Of a stretch of 64,000 bases of DNA, positions 12,301-27,300 are shown one piece after another. This DNA is from Sipunculus nudus. Lineage: Eukaryota > Annelida > Sipuncula > Golfingiida > Sipunculidae. The notes below the pieces were generated by a model, which worked only from the letters and a program-made list of their open reading frames with translations, was not told the DNA's origin and searched no databases. The DNA is taken from NCBI GenBank assembly GCA_026874595.1, contig CM049311.1:34389176-34453175 (forward strand), read 5' to 3'. The position numbers and the translations under genes were made by a program. Within the stretch, counting starts at the first letter, position 1, and each line of letters begins with the position of its first letter.

Positions 12301-15300
12301 TGGACAGATAATTAATTAATATACACAGATGGTAGTGTTTCAAAGTAGCCACACCTGATTCAGATCAGGTGTGTAGGGAAAACATGTGGCCTTCAGGTGC
12401 ACAGTGTGAGGGCTTGAAGTCAGAGTGTAGTGGTGATATTAGCATATGTAAACAGGCTTAAAAAGATAGTTGCTATAATCCACGACATATCGTCTTACTT
12501 TATCGTGTCAAGCCGGATTTTCATCTGTTGATATTAATGCAAATTTTGAAAAAATGTTTAGATATTTTCTTTGTCATGCTTTGCAGTAAAGACAAAATGA
12601 CATCCATTATTTTGATAGTATGATTAATATTGGCTTATTTGAAAAAGAAAAATCAAGCACAGAATCATAACTAATGTATCTTTATAAAAAATAAACCTGG
12701 GTGATCCATCCAAGATTCTCAACAACAAAAATTGTTAACTAAGAAACAGTGAAGTAATGTAAAAAGTACAATAATTAGCTGGTATTTGTTTTGTGGGAAT
12801 GGTATTCTGGATATCTGAATTGTTAATTACATGAAAATTTGAAAATCACTTCAAAATCACAAGCTGTTATGAATGATAAAATCCCCAACTGCATATGAGG
12901 GTCAATTAGCGTTCATCTTAAAAAAAAATTCAATTTTAAAGCTGTCTTTCATATAACTTGAATGTGGTGCTGATTCTTTATGCTTTAATGCTTGGAGTTA
13001 ATCCTCATAATCTGCCTTTGTAATTCATGGTTTGTATGTGGGGATAAACAAAGGAATAATCCATATGAACATCTCCCTCAGTTACACAGTTTCTCCCATT
13101 GAATACCAGGTGGCAGTTTTATACAATTGAGGTCCCAATGTCAAAATTGTTGAAAAATACCTTGCTATGAATGCCATGGTTAAAATATATAAATAAAATA
13201 TAAATACAAATGCTGCTCTTTATGGTTGATGTGCTTAATTTCGTTGTAAGATTTAAATAATATTTTCACCAGAACTGAAGATTTTGTAAACTGCATCGCC
13301 AGAAGTTATCAGTGTGTCACTGTGTAGCACTATCATTTCTTCTCACTCTCATTATTGTCAGTTTAATGCCCTGGTTCCTCTTCTACAGAGACTCATCCAA
13401 GGCCTGTATATGGAATACCTGAAGTTTAAAGCCAGCTATTCTCCTACCTTTTCCATAGAATTCATCTGATTTCTGGCTTACTCTGTGTATATATGAATGA
13501 TCTGTAGTGAATTTCCATTAAGAAAAGTTCTTATAATAACACTTCTGTGATGGACATAGTCATGATTGTTTATCCACCAGCTGTTAGTCAATGTTGAACA
13601 TGAGCCCATTTTGACAAACAGACCATGTAACCGAGGTGGTTGTTTGCATTTGTACAGAACTTGAAAGGTCACTTGTTGCAAAACAGCCTTTGCAAAACTC
13701 TGGTTCATCCGACTTGCCAACTGGTGTTCTTGTTAAATGTGTTTGGATTATTTTGGTGTCTCCCAAATGTTGTAAACTCATGAATATGAACAAAATGAAC
13801 AGCCTGTGGACAGTTTGATCATTGTTTTCTATCAAAGTTTTATCAAATGTCTGAGGGATTATCTTTAGTTAATAGGTGTCAGGTATTGGAATAGACCTTT
13901 ATAAACCATATCATATTTACAGATCTTCATCATGAGGGCTATCTCCATTCTTTTACATATGCCCATGGTCAGAACAGGGGATGGTCATATCCCTGAAAAA
14001 CAGATATCAAGCAGATTCAGTGCTTAACTGTTTCAGACATGAACTAGACAGTCAGGAGAGACTGCAGATATCTCACTCTACATAATGTGGATCTTTTTTC
14101 ATTGCTTGTGCTGCCACCTGGGGAATGAAGAAATAATCATAATTTCATATTTTCTACCCCGGGAATTATAGAATCTGGATTCTGGACCTGGATTATCTTT
14201 GAGGGGATAGTGCTTTTACAGAGATAATTGTGGAATTTTAATGAACCGTAGGTCTTTAGTACAGGCCTGGAAAGGCAGACCTGATTGCCAGTGTATGGTA
14301 AAGTGAGGAAAATATAACCTTATGAGAGATTGAGACTAGGATCAAAGTCTCACCAATGACATTTTCATTGACATCACTATAAACCTTGTGGTTGTTGTAA
14401 CTTCGATATGGTTGGTAAGTGGAGTGGAACCTCAAAAGTACTCACATTTGAGGAACCTAGATTTTTGCTGTTTTATGAAGCATTAGTGAGGTTATGGTCC
14501 ACCCAGAGTCAGCTACCCACTGGCCTGCTTGGGGTGACTGATGAATGAGTTTAATGTGAGGGCTGCATGAAAGGAGATGTTTTGTAGGATAATTTTCATA
14601 TTTTAGATAATTCCAGTAGACAGACTTTTAATTAGATCATCCTATTTAAACAAGCAGTCAGGCTTGGTTAAAGTTACCAGTCCAATACATGTCTGAATAT
14701 TCTTGAATCAATATTGACAAGAAAATCAAGATGTCTTTCAGCACAGATAATTATTGTTGGATTTCCCTATTTGATAATACAAAGGGAGTCCATGAATGAA
14801 TATAAAATGTATTTTTTTTAACCAAGGATGCATACCTGTCTTTAAAATGTAAAACAAATCAATCTCCAGGTAGCATAACAAATGATAGATGATAAGGTTT
14901 TGCAAATGACAGTGTTAATGATGCCCAGCTTCTCACTGTATGTACAGAGTCCCCTAGCTCTCAGCCTATCAGTCTTCCACCCTTCATGTTTACTTTCCAT
15001 CAGGGATATAGTACGGAACAGATGTCACCCATCATTTAGGACAGTGAACCCCAGTAGGTGACAGGCCCAGGACAGGTCTTGTTTACCTGGGGGATAATCG
15101 AATTATGGTATACAAAATCAATAGTCAGGCCTGGCCATTAAGCTTGTAGACCTATTCCATCCCACGGGCCGAGGCTTTCTTTAAGGAGTCTGGCTATTGT
15201 GTACAAGTGGCTCTATAAAGAGCAATAAATATTTGAGTACACAGGCACTTGTTGCGAGGAAAAAAAGGGGGGGGGGGGGGGAGGTGGGGGAGTAGTTGCA

Positions 15301-18300
15301 GTCAGGTGGCATGGAGCAGTAATTAGGGCCACTGGGTCAGTTGAGTGCATGTTTGTGGGGGAGGATTTGTTGTGTCTGTCTGTGAGCTGGCACACAGCCA
15401 AGGTCAGTGCAGAAATGAAAAGTGGCAAATTGAATGATGTTATTGACACCGAGTGAATGGGGAGCAAGGCCATGAAGATGTGTCCTGTTACAGTGATTTA
15501 TGACAGAGCTTTACGCTGCCACAAGTGATATGTGAAGCCCTGCCGGACCCTCATTAATTCTCTGTCTGGCTGCCTACACTAAAATAATTAGCTTGATGTG
15601 CTGTCAGCCTTCCTGAACAGGCTGTCCCGTGTTATGTTGTGCTGTGGCAGCTGTATTGGACATGCACAGCACTGCCAGCTTTTTTAGCTGTGAAGATTTT
15701 GTGTACAGCCCCTGCAACTGTTACTTTGACTTGTGTAGTCTGAGTATGCTACTGCAGGATCAGTTCATCCCAGGAATAACTGCTACACTTAACCAGATAC
15801 CTTAATTGGTGTAATTAAATCGGGTTGTGTGTTCAGGTGGAACTCTCTCATTTCAACAGCTAAATGTACAGCTATGTGTACTGTACAGAGATTTAATGTA
15901 CTCCGTGGGATCTTGTTCAAGAAATGGCCATTATTAAAACACTTATTGCTCATATCAGTTTGCTGTTAAAATGGCCTGCTGAAAAAAAATCTCATATATT
16001 CCTTATGATCAATTATGAAAGTGATTGTGTTCTTTGGTTTGCACATTTTATTTCATGATTTGAAACTCTTTCATGGATAATACTTTTCAATTCAGTCATA
16101 TCAGTATCATATTTATTTTATATCTGTAATAAAAATATGTGGAATGTCATTGTTGGCTAGATTTCTCTCTTATCATGACCCTTGCTTTGTGGTGAGATAT
16201 TCATAGGAAAATGGAGAGGGCAGAGCAGCATTTTAGTCCCTCTTTCGCCATAACTTTGCATGAATGTTAATGTCTAAGCTTGTCTATTGAATTTCAAGTA
16301 CATACTAGCATGTTTCCTACTGATTATGTGATTGATATGGAAGTGTGTTAATTCCTGACTTGTAGCTTATAAAGACTACTGGTTATGTATATACAGCAAT
16401 ACAGTTGGATTGATGGACATTTCAGTGCAGTTTTCTGTATGACTTGCATCACAACTTAAACACGTCCAAAACAAATGTCTACCAAGATGCATATTTACAG
16501 CTTGGTGGGGTGGAAATTTGTTTCTGCAGCACCTTCACAAATATCACTTTGAAAGCCTGCACAAGTAAAAAGTATACAAGATATACAAGTTTTTATCAAC
16601 AACGGTGATGTTAAAATTGACCAGTGAAAACAAGGTGTCTCATTAGCTGTACATAACATTATATTTCAATTCCTAAAATTCAGGATGATCTGTTGCTTTT
16701 GCTTGATAGTAATGATACTGAATTAAATATACAAGGAATCAGAGGAATATGAGCCTGTCAGGAGAATTAATTAGATATACAAAAATTGCAGACAACAAGG
16801 AGTAAGCCAAATTTAGTAGCTTCTCAGGTTTGACAGCAGATGCCAGAGATCAGCCTCGTCTGTCTCCAGTGACCTGCCAGGTCTCAGTCTGCTGCAAAAA
16901 TATTTACCAAAACAGAATCAGTACTAAGTTTGCATCTGGGGAGTGTGTGGGAACAGCCTCTGCAGGAGGGAGGTAATGGGAACAGCATTTTGTAAGCCAA
17001 GGCTAAGATTTTATTCTTAATAATGAGGAATCAGGGGGCCAGATGTTTCTTCTTTGGTGCCTTCAGGTTTATGATAGCATTGATGGGGACGAAGAAGACC
17101 ACCTTAACCACGGATCATAAACACCAAAAAAAAAACATTACAGTGACTGATATTTACTGGAGAAGCACACAGCAGTGGCAGTGACCTATCATGGACTCTG
17201 TACAATGCAGTGCTCAGGGAAATTAGCCTAATGATTAGATTGGAAGGGCATCGCGTTAATGGCCATGGGCTTCCTGGGTCTGTCACAACCTCCATTACAT
17301 CACAGTGATCAGAAACCTCACAGTTTATGATTCTTCAGGACCAGTGATAGGCTTTTCCGCAGGTGGATTTTGTAATGTAATGGGACATGATGCACCAATA
17401 AGACCTGTATTCTCTGTCTTATAACCCCCAATCAAGCAAAGCTGGACCTGTCACCAGATTTGACTGTAATGTACTACATTTGATGTAATATATGTACTTG
17501 TGCCTTGAAGGGGACTAGATATATGGGCATCTGTGTTAATACTTTTGCAGCTTGCTGAAAGTCCTTGCTTGTGGCAAAAAACATGTTTGCTGATAAACCT
17601 GATAAGGTGCACACCAGTGGTTAAAATTTATCTTGGTGTGTTTTCTTCCCAAAAATAGTATTTCTCACTGATTAGGCATACTTTCAGGTATGCCATATCA
17701 GGACAAATCAATACACATACCTGATAAATTTGTGTTAAAACTGATACAGCAGTTCATATACACTCAAAAAATGTCGTAAAATAATGAATTAATATGATGG
17801 AAGTAAGCCACATGAGCACATGCATTTGTGTTTGTGTATGTGTGCTGTGCCCTAGCCTTCCCTTCCTCACCTGTAAATCTGTGTAGTCACACACTGATGC
17901 CTTGAAAATGAATAAAAAATGTTAACTTGTGAGCCCTTAAAGAATAATTATTAAAAAGGAAAAATAGAAATATGGCAACAGTTGACCGGTTGATTCACAG
18001 AAAATGAGTGATTGTAGATTGGTAATCTATATAGCATTGTGTCCCTGTGTACAAGGCAACAATTGTAATAACCAATTGTAAATCAGGGACTCTGTGATAT
18101 ACTACGCTATACACCCAGGTCTTTATGATGTGAAAGGTATACCAAAAAATTACAGAGATTTATGTAGTGGGTGGGGGGTCAGGCACTTAACAAGCCTAAG
18201 AATATCAACAAGACCTTGTTCCAGGAAGAACATTTCACTTGTAACATAATCTGTTTCAGTACTGCATCCAGTATTGTTCAGGCCAAAGAGAAATATTTTT

Positions 18301-21300
18301 TGGTCACAGAAAAAAACCAGGGGGTTTATTAAACCAGCTCAGAAACCAGATTGTAATGACCTAAGGTCTATTGTAACTGTAGGTTTTCTGGCTGGGTGAT
18401 ATATTAAAAGGAGGAGAGTTCATTTAGCCAACATGGAGATTATACCCAAGAAATTGGCATGAAACTTCAGGCTCTCTTAAATAAAAATTGCTCCAATTTT
18501 ACAGCCTGTTGATGATTAAAATTTAAATTTCCTAAGAATTAAGACAGGTACATATTAATATAAGCATGTAAATGATGGATAGCAAGGGTAGCTGATCTTC
18601 TTGGATTACATTGAAGTCCAGGCCAAAGAAAGTTATATGTTTTCTAATCAGCTTATTATTGAAATTGTGGTTTAGTGTGTATTTTCTTTGGAAATGTGTG
18701 CTTCCTGTTGTTAAGGATATAATTGATTTTCTAGGCATGTTACAGCTATTCTGACAGAATGGTTTAAAACTGAATTTGCAGTTGTAAAAACAATAAAACT
18801 AAAGATATATTTTAAACTAAAGAGAACTGTCTAATAAATGTTATTGTATAAAAAATATTTAGCAAAGTGAATTAATGTATATTTAAATATGTAAAGATAT
18901 AAAATTTGACATTATGTGGTATATGAAAAGTGTGGTATTTAAAATTTTAGTCAATATATATGATAAGAACTAAATATCAAATTTAAATATTTAGATACTT
19001 GATTCTAGGATAAGATTTAATTTTACGTTTTACATTTTTGGGGTTGAGCTGAGGGATCTATCATCCAGGACACAAGTTTAAAATTTTGTCACAATTCATG
19101 TTTCTTGTATAAACAATTCTCAGCTGTTTTGTTTGACATTGCTTCTCATCAAGCTCAAAAAACATGTCATGGAATCAGATGATACCTTTTTGTATGTCTG
19201 TTTGAAAACAAATTTTTTTTTTAGTGTTTTGAATTAAGGTATTGGTCAACATTAAAATTTTGTTTGATGAAAACTTTACTTAAGATGGTCTTTCAAATTA
19301 ACGCCTTATGTTTTGTTTATACCTATTTGGCTTTATAGAATTTGCCTTTATTTGTAAGTTAATTGAGATCTCCAAGGGGAACAAGGTTTATTTTTAATAA
19401 ACAGTGAACAGATCTTCTACTTACTGACAGACTGAAGCTATATATAGTGGCTGGGTTTATTTTACCTTGTTCTTTGATTACATTTGGCATCGTTTTATCT
19501 GTGTAGGCTTTTGACAAATCACTAAGGGTGAGTGTGTCATCTGATTTCAAGTTTTCTCTATATGAACTTAGTGCTGTGATAGGCAGTGGTGACACCTACC
19601 AGCCTGTATGAACACTAGAACACAATCTTTTCATATTGTAGTCTGAGTCTGAATGTGGAGCAGAAATGTGGAGCAGAATGTGGTTAATCCAAGAACTAGT
19701 TTGACACCTACCTTCAAAGTCACATGACAAGTTACCATGAAAGAATAGGAATTACAGACAGTATGTATTTAACTGTATGAGTGCAGGTTTCACAGAGAGC
19801 CCATGAAACCAGACATTATGCTGGATTTTGACGGATGTATATATTCTGCTATTTGATACCTGTATGTAAAGAAATCTCGAATCAAGATGGTTCTGTGTAT
19901 TTGTTGTTTAAATCCTGTGTTATCTCTGTATCTGCAGGTTATCACCCACAGCAGGTGATGCCACCACCAATAGGCCCAAATCAGATGGGTAACTATGGTA
20001 ACAAGATAGGGCCGGGCATGATGGGTAATCAACATATGGGTCCCTACCCACCTCAACAAAATTCCCAGTTTCCAAACCAAGGTAGGTAAACTGGACTAGT
20101 GTTCATTCTAAGTGTTTTGACCTGCACAGTATGACCGTCTTCTGTCTTTGCCTTTTTAACTACAACAATTGTTTTCTATCCAGAATTAGATAAGTTATTA
20201 AATCAACAGGCCTTTGGTCATTTTCTCTGATGGTTTACACATTAAAAAATTTCTTAAATGAATATATCCAAATTTTGGTTTTGAAAAACTGAAATTTTCA
20301 CAAATAAATGCTATTAGCTCCAGCGAATGTCAGAAAAAGCACTGGTAAAAAGTGGAGAGTTAAGTCATTTATAATGCTGGGTAGGAGTGATGACCTTCAG
20401 TATAATGACCAAAGGCCTACCTTTGTAACTAACTTTCCATCATCCTAACATTGAACCTGGTATAAAACATGATTACTTCAGTTGCACAAAATAACAGACT
20501 TATTTGTGTAAGATCATGAGTTGAATTCTTCAGCACACCTGATGTTACCCTGGTATTTAAGAGAAAAATTTGCATGCTTGCTGGATAATTGTGAATCACA
20601 ATAGGGAGATAAAAGATAGCCACATTCCTGATTTCTCTTCATCCGGTTTGGAGACAGAGAACCAGTCTGTTTTGAATAACAACTGAAACTCAAACTGTTC
20701 TGTCTTTTCTATAAAGCTATGACCTCTTCTTTGGGTTGGTAGATGGGTCTGTAGTAGACATTAGTTGAGTGAAATGAATGATATATGAGGTTTAGGAAAT
20801 ATTAGATGAAAATAAGAAAATATGTCATAATTGATAAATCTGGGTGTTAATTTTCTCTGTTACACACCATGAAGTTAACTAGAAAGACACGGGGGTGTAT
20901 GATTAACTTGGGAAGACGTGAGGTGAATCATGACAGATGAATCACCAAAAGAGTCTGCTGCATATCATGCACAACCTGCCTGTAGGGCTGAGTGTCACGG
21001 CGTCTCAGGGCCTTTGCAGCATTGATTCCCAAACTGGATGCTTTTTGTGACCTTATCAGCTGTCCAGGCTAATAACCATGATGTGGCATGCCCCATTTGT
21101 GTAGTAAAAAACCTCCAGTGTATGCTGCTTGTGGACAGAGGTACTAACCAGGTCGGCTGAAGGTTTGAATGCTAGGTGGTGTATGGCGAGGTGACTGTTG
21201 CGGGGCTTGACAGACAGTGACACAAGCATGGACTAAAGCCACCCCTGTTATACTTGACAGGTAACTATGGTCGGCCAGGAATGCCAAGTTACGGTGGTCA

Positions 21301-24300
21301 TCCTAACGCGTACAGCAGCGGAGCGGCCGGAGGTCAGGGACCACCTCAGATGGGGCCGTCAGGTCAACAGGTGTTTCCAGGACAGATGGCCATGACAAGA
21401 CATAACTACCACAGTAGCTTTAACAGTGGAAACTCTGGGCCAGGCATGAACAGTTCTCCCGCGTCACAGTATGGTAACTTCAACCACCAGAACAGCATGG
21501 GGCAAGGACAGAATATGCACAATAACCTGCCGCCAGCTAGTCAGGGTACAAACTCCATGGGTATGGGGATGCAGAGTCCCGGACACGTAATGTCCGGACC
21601 TGGACAAATGTTACCGAGTCACTCCCCTAAAGGTGCCCAGGTGGCAGCACAGGCTGCTGTCATGGCTGCTGCAAGCACAGCAGGTCGCAACCAAATGATG
21701 CGACCACAGGGTATGCCTGAAAATATTTCTCCGACCACACAAGCACATCAACCACGGACGTTTGGAGGCGCTGGGTCACCCATGCCCCAGGGTCAGTTCC
21801 CTGGTATGAATCCAGTTCCTAATAACATTAGTGGTGGGTCTCCTGGACTCGAGACAAGTATGGGGTCACAACTGCCAGGAAGTGTTTCCAGTAGCAGTGG
21901 ACAGATGGCACCACCTACTGTTAGTTCCTCAGCATCCATGGGTGGACAACCCATGCCTCCTCCTAGCTCAACCCCAAGTGCACGCAGCACCCCAAATAGC
22001 AGTGTGCCCTCTCCTAGTGTTAGTTTGCCTTCAGCACCCTCTAAAACTGACCAGGCCGTGAAGAGCGAAGCCGAAAGTAGTGTGTCATCTTTGCCTGGGA
22101 TGGATTCAACACATGCTTGCAGCAGCGACTCAGAAACAAAACCTATCGTATCAGTAGCCAACTCTGATACAGGTATAGCAGCCAATTACATTTATCTTAA
22201 TTCCCACATGACTTGTCATGTGACTGGTCATGTGATCTCTGTAGTCCCTCACTAATTTAGGGAGGAAATTTTTTGGGGATCATTGAAGTTTAGAAAACAT
22301 GATTATATGAGTCTGTGTGGCTATGTAGATTTAGTTAAGACACTAACATTTTTATGTTCACGTTTTGTCTCTGTAGATACTAACAGTTCCAGGCTTCATA
22401 GTTTTGAGCAGTATTCCCATTAATACATGAATCAGTAAAAAAATGCAGAACCAGCCCAGTAGATATGCATATTATTCTTCATCAAAAATATTGTTCTAAT
22501 TGTTTTCATCTTTGAAGTTAAAATTTGCGTTAAGAATAAAATGGAGCTAGATTCTTGGATAATTTTGTTCTGTGGTTTTCCCATGAATAATGGCACTGAT
22601 CTGTTTTAGTTTTATCAATAATTAATTTTTATTAAGATTTGTGTACGATGTTTGTTTATATTTCCAGGTGATACCAGCACAACATTGACACAGAGCATTA
22701 AGTGCCCAATCACCACTGAAGCACAAGCCACGGGGACTAGCAGCTCAGAACCACTGACGATGAAGTCAGAACCCCACCCGTCGATCCCGCCCTCGATGCC
22801 TCCTCACCCTATGATGAGGCCCCCAATGCCTCCACCAATCCCAAATCCCCAGGCAATGCCAAGTCCGGGGCCCAACATGGTGATGCCCCAGACCATGGAT
22901 ATGATGGAGAACAGCCCAGCAGAAAAATACAGACCCAAGGTATGATTGGTTGCTCCTAAGTGGATGGGGTCAGGTAGTTGAGTTTTCCTGTAGTTGGCCA
23001 TAAGTTTTCCCCAAGTCAATGGATCTTGATTTTCATACAAGCCATACAGTATATGCATGTTAGCTACTAGTTTTAACAAACACAGAAATTTGTCTATGAA
23101 TTGGGAATTTGAAAAAAAAAACTTCCCAAAATACTTGATATGAAGTATGCTTTACTTCTTGTTTTTAGTTGTGTATAAAATTTAGTTATTAATTTGGTCT
23201 TTTATTTGAGTAAAAAACAAAGATCAAAGTTTGGCATTGTTTCGAAAAGGAAAAGGTGTATTCAGATTAATTTAAAAATGTATGGCAAGAATATGATCAA
23301 AGCATTCCTGATTTGCCTAATCTGGTGAACAATGATTTTGTTGAGTAATTTACACCTGAGTTGGAAGAGGAAACTTTGTGTGGCCATCTTTCAAATAGCA
23401 GCACAGTAAGATCCTGTGATTCCTGGAATTGTGTTGATTTAGCTGTACTTGTAGTCAGGGTTTCATTCTGTAGCTTTCTTCAGTTCACCCCACCTGACAA
23501 GTTTTGAGTTTGCTACAGTTGTTTTCATTTTACAGATGTACCCACCCAATTGAACACCTTGTTTCTTCACTCTCCTGATTTCTAATAGACAGTCTGTATA
23601 TTAACATGGGGTAGAGGGCATTTTACTTTGTATTTAGCAATAGTTAGAATATACTTTGTTACTTGACTAATATTCTCACAACACGTGTGTTTTAACCAAC
23701 AAGGGAGTGACTGTGAGATCCCAAAACAGAATAAATAAAGGTTTTTAAACTTCGTCTTTTTAACTTTTACATATTTATTTTTCAGTACATAATAAAAATT
23801 TGGCCAGCTGGTTTTAAGTACTCTTTGTATACTTTCTTTTGCGTTTGGTTGATAACTTAACCAGCGGTGACACTGAAAATGGGGGAATTGTGTTTTCAGG
23901 AAAACATTTCTCACCCGCCCCAGGCAGTCTCTTCAGCGCAGGGGTCTGCGTCCGTACATGAGGACTTTGAAAATGTAAGCAGCCCCAGTTGGCCTGGGAC
24001 CCCTGTAAGTAACCCGCCTTGCCAAGGGGGGGCTTAGGGAGGGGACGGCATGGCCAAGTTGGTTGTAACAGAGTTTTTTCGCACTTCATAACCTGTCCCT
24101 TGCCTGCGGTGAACGTCCATGCACAGAGCACACCGGCATCCAGTTGAAGCTTACAATATTTCAACAATGAATGAGTGTATGTACCCAGGGGAGTACACGA
24201 CACCTCCTGTGGTTCTAGGACCTCATTTATCACCCATCCCAGATTACCTGCCAGTCATACCTCCCAGGTCCAGACAGACCTATGGCGCACCCTGCAGGGC

Positions 24301-27300
24301 TCAGGGTGAACAATTGTAACATTGATTAAGTGAAGGTACAGTTGCAAGGAATTCATAAAGAATTATTACCAAAGTTAATACAATCCAATGCTTGTATTTT
24401 AGGACAAGGGTTTGGTCATCATTATATTTTGCGCTTTACTCCAGGACACATAATTTAAAATGAAGTTTAATTTTGAAGTTTAAATATTGTAAATAAAACA
24501 TCAAATCTTTAAAATAAATAGTCTAAGTAACTGTCTTTTTGTTTGTTCAATCTGAGATTAGGAAGTATTGAATATTATTTGTTTTATCCTAAAAGTATTT
24601 AACAAACTAGTATTTGTCATTTACATGTAACAAGCGATATACTCTTGTATAGTAAAATAATCTTTTAGGGCTTAGTACTTCCATAAACAAGTTTGTATAT
24701 ATTCCCTTTACATGTGCCATGAACTGATAAGTGCAAACTTTTAATCTTTCAGTAAAACCAGACAAAATTATTGATAATCAGACCGAGTTTGAGATGCAGC
24801 TATTTTTACAAAGAATTTGGGAGATCTCAGTTGATTGTATACATTTAAAGTCAAAGGGAGATTAAAATCTTGAAACAAGAGGAACCCCTCCTTGCGCCCC
24901 TACCTGTGACCTTGCCGTGTGACCTTGCTCTGTGCTGTGACCTTCCCAGCAGTCTGCTTTTGATTTCTGGTTCTCATGTTTACCTATTTGGTTCTCACAG
25001 TGACCTTGAGACTCCCTGTCATTGTGCTTGTTGATGTTTTCACTTTTTCATATTTTTCAGCCTGCTTTGTTCAAATCTATTTGACCTATTGTTGTTGTTG
25101 TTGTTATTGCTAACTCTCTTTGGAAATTTCACAGCATTTTCTGCACTGAAATGCCAGTATTATTGCTTTGTATTCTAATCATTTCAAACTTGATGCCTTT
25201 GCTTTTTCACATGGGGAATGTGAAATGAATGTCATTCATTTGTTTCTAGACTGGATTTCATGGTTGAGATGAATGTGCATGTTACTTAGAACTGTATTTT
25301 TTAACACATTTTCTTCAAGGAAAGTTTGGTTCATACATATTATTATACTACTATAATACCAGGTCAGTTTTCAATCATACAAATGTAACCTTGTATTCTT
25401 AAAATCATTTGACAGTTCAGAGGTGTCCTTTGAGTATGGAACTATCTTCAAACACTATTATTGAAAATAACATATGTCTCCCTAAAGTAAACAGTTAATT
25501 TTAACTGCGACAAAGCTGAAACATTGGTCTCTGCTATGATCTTGGTCTCATATATGATCTTGTTCCAGTATTGGGCATGAATTATAGATATGCTTAAAAA
25601 TTATGAATAGCATAATAAGATGCTATGTAAAAATATATTACAAATACAACTTTTTTGTCCTGGCTCAATTTATCATAATGTTAGTCAGTGCAAGAAGTTC
25701 AGGGGTTATTTAATTGAATCTGCCAAAACGAAGTTATGCAGATACTATAATTTTGACCGGGTTCTGCCGCCGCCCAGTTCATTTCCAGAGAACTCCTCTG
25801 AGACTACTGGACTGAATTTTCCAAAACTTACACCCATTATCAGGTCACATGTGAACTGGTGCCTAACTAATTGGCGTTGACCACTGACCTTTCCTCTCTG
25901 CCCAGCGTCCATTTGTGCTTCTGTTTTCACACATAAACCCACATATCTCAGGAATCGTTTGACCGATCAGGAAAAAAATTTTGTACAAATGTAGTCCTTG
26001 GATAGCTTTATAACATACACAAAAAATGGTGGCGCCACCTGCAACCATGTTTGCACAGTGTCCATCTGTTCTGCCTTGGGTTAAAATCACTCGTATCTCT
26101 GCAGTGGTTTGACTAATTCACCTGAAATTTGGCATGCTTATACATCCTGGATAGCTTTCTTGATTTTATGCAGGTGGCACCACCTACATTCACGTTCATG
26201 CTGCAGACATCCATGCTTATATCTCGGGGACATGCAAAATTTTGCATGTGTATAGATCTCACATAGCTCTTTATCATACGCAAAACTGATGGCGCCACCT
26301 GCAACCATTTTTGCACAGCATCCGTCAGTTTGTCTGCCGTGGGATAAAATCACTCATATCTCTGCAGTGGTTTGATAAATCTGCCTAAAATTTTGCAGGT
26401 TTATACATCCTGGACAGCTTTCTTGATTTTATGACAGGTGGCCCCACCTACATTCTAGTTTATGCTGCAGACATCCAAGCTCTTATCTCGGGAACCGTTT
26501 GACCGATTGGGCCAAAATTTTGCATGTGTATAGATCTCACATAGCTCTTTATCATACACAAAACTGGAGGGGCTACCATTTTTGCACAGCGTCTGTCTGT
26601 TTGTCTGCCGTGGGCTAAAATCACTCATATCACTCATATACATGTAGTGGTTTTGACTTATCTGCCTAAAACTTTGCATTATATACAACTTGGACAGCTT
26701 TCTGGACTTTGTGGTAGGTGGCACAACCTACATACACATTTTGGCTGCAGACATCCATGCTGATATGCAACACACCTCGCTCTATTTCCCCTTGCCATTC
26801 AATCCATGCCTCTCTTCACCTGTCCCACTCTGATTTTGGTGGATACATGTCGCTTGTCGACTACCCATATTCTAGTTTATTGTCGTATTTAATTAAAAAG
26901 CATGAAGTCTTTTAATATTTTGTTATGGTTTTTGCCAGAATTTATGTCAGTATATAGTTCATTTTTCCAGAATGTATACTAATATATTATAACAATCTTA
27001 ATAAACTAATATCTAGGACAGAAGATATTAAAATAATTTTAAATCTCTATTTCATTGAAAGTTAAATTTTAGAAATAAAATGTTAATTTACCTGCTTATT
27101 ACTTAATTTTTGGAAAAAAAAACATGCTGTTGCAACCATGATCACTTTTCAACAGCACTTGTTATCAACAGCATTTGTTATCGCTTATAAATCTACAGTT
27201 GAGTTACTGTCAGAATTTTTTATGACATTAAACATTTCTTGCTGTGCACACATTGATATTTTATTTGTACTCTGAATCCTCTATGATAATCCATACAAAC

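Noticed and set aside
15260-15290. Poly-G/poly-C runs (also 4628, 43139, 47237, 51296, 51400, 61293) as G-quadruplex signals
   Set aside because: They are plain homopolymer runs scattered in introns and spacers; no structured loop pattern or gene context makes them special.
21793-22185. Minus-strand 130-codon open frame inside an ARID1 exon
   Set aside because: It is the antisense of a low-complexity coding exon; no homology and no splice or promoter context.
24127-24144. Alternative ARID1 exon reading STPASS then stop after SPSWPGTP
   Set aside because: It resembles the vertebrate TPSSP style but stops after six codons; skipping directly to the ARID exon keeps phase and sense.
23582-24233. 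Two overlapping minus-strand open frames (110 and 139 codons)
   Set aside because: They are antisense to an ARID1 exon and its flanking introns; no motif and no splice signals on that strand.
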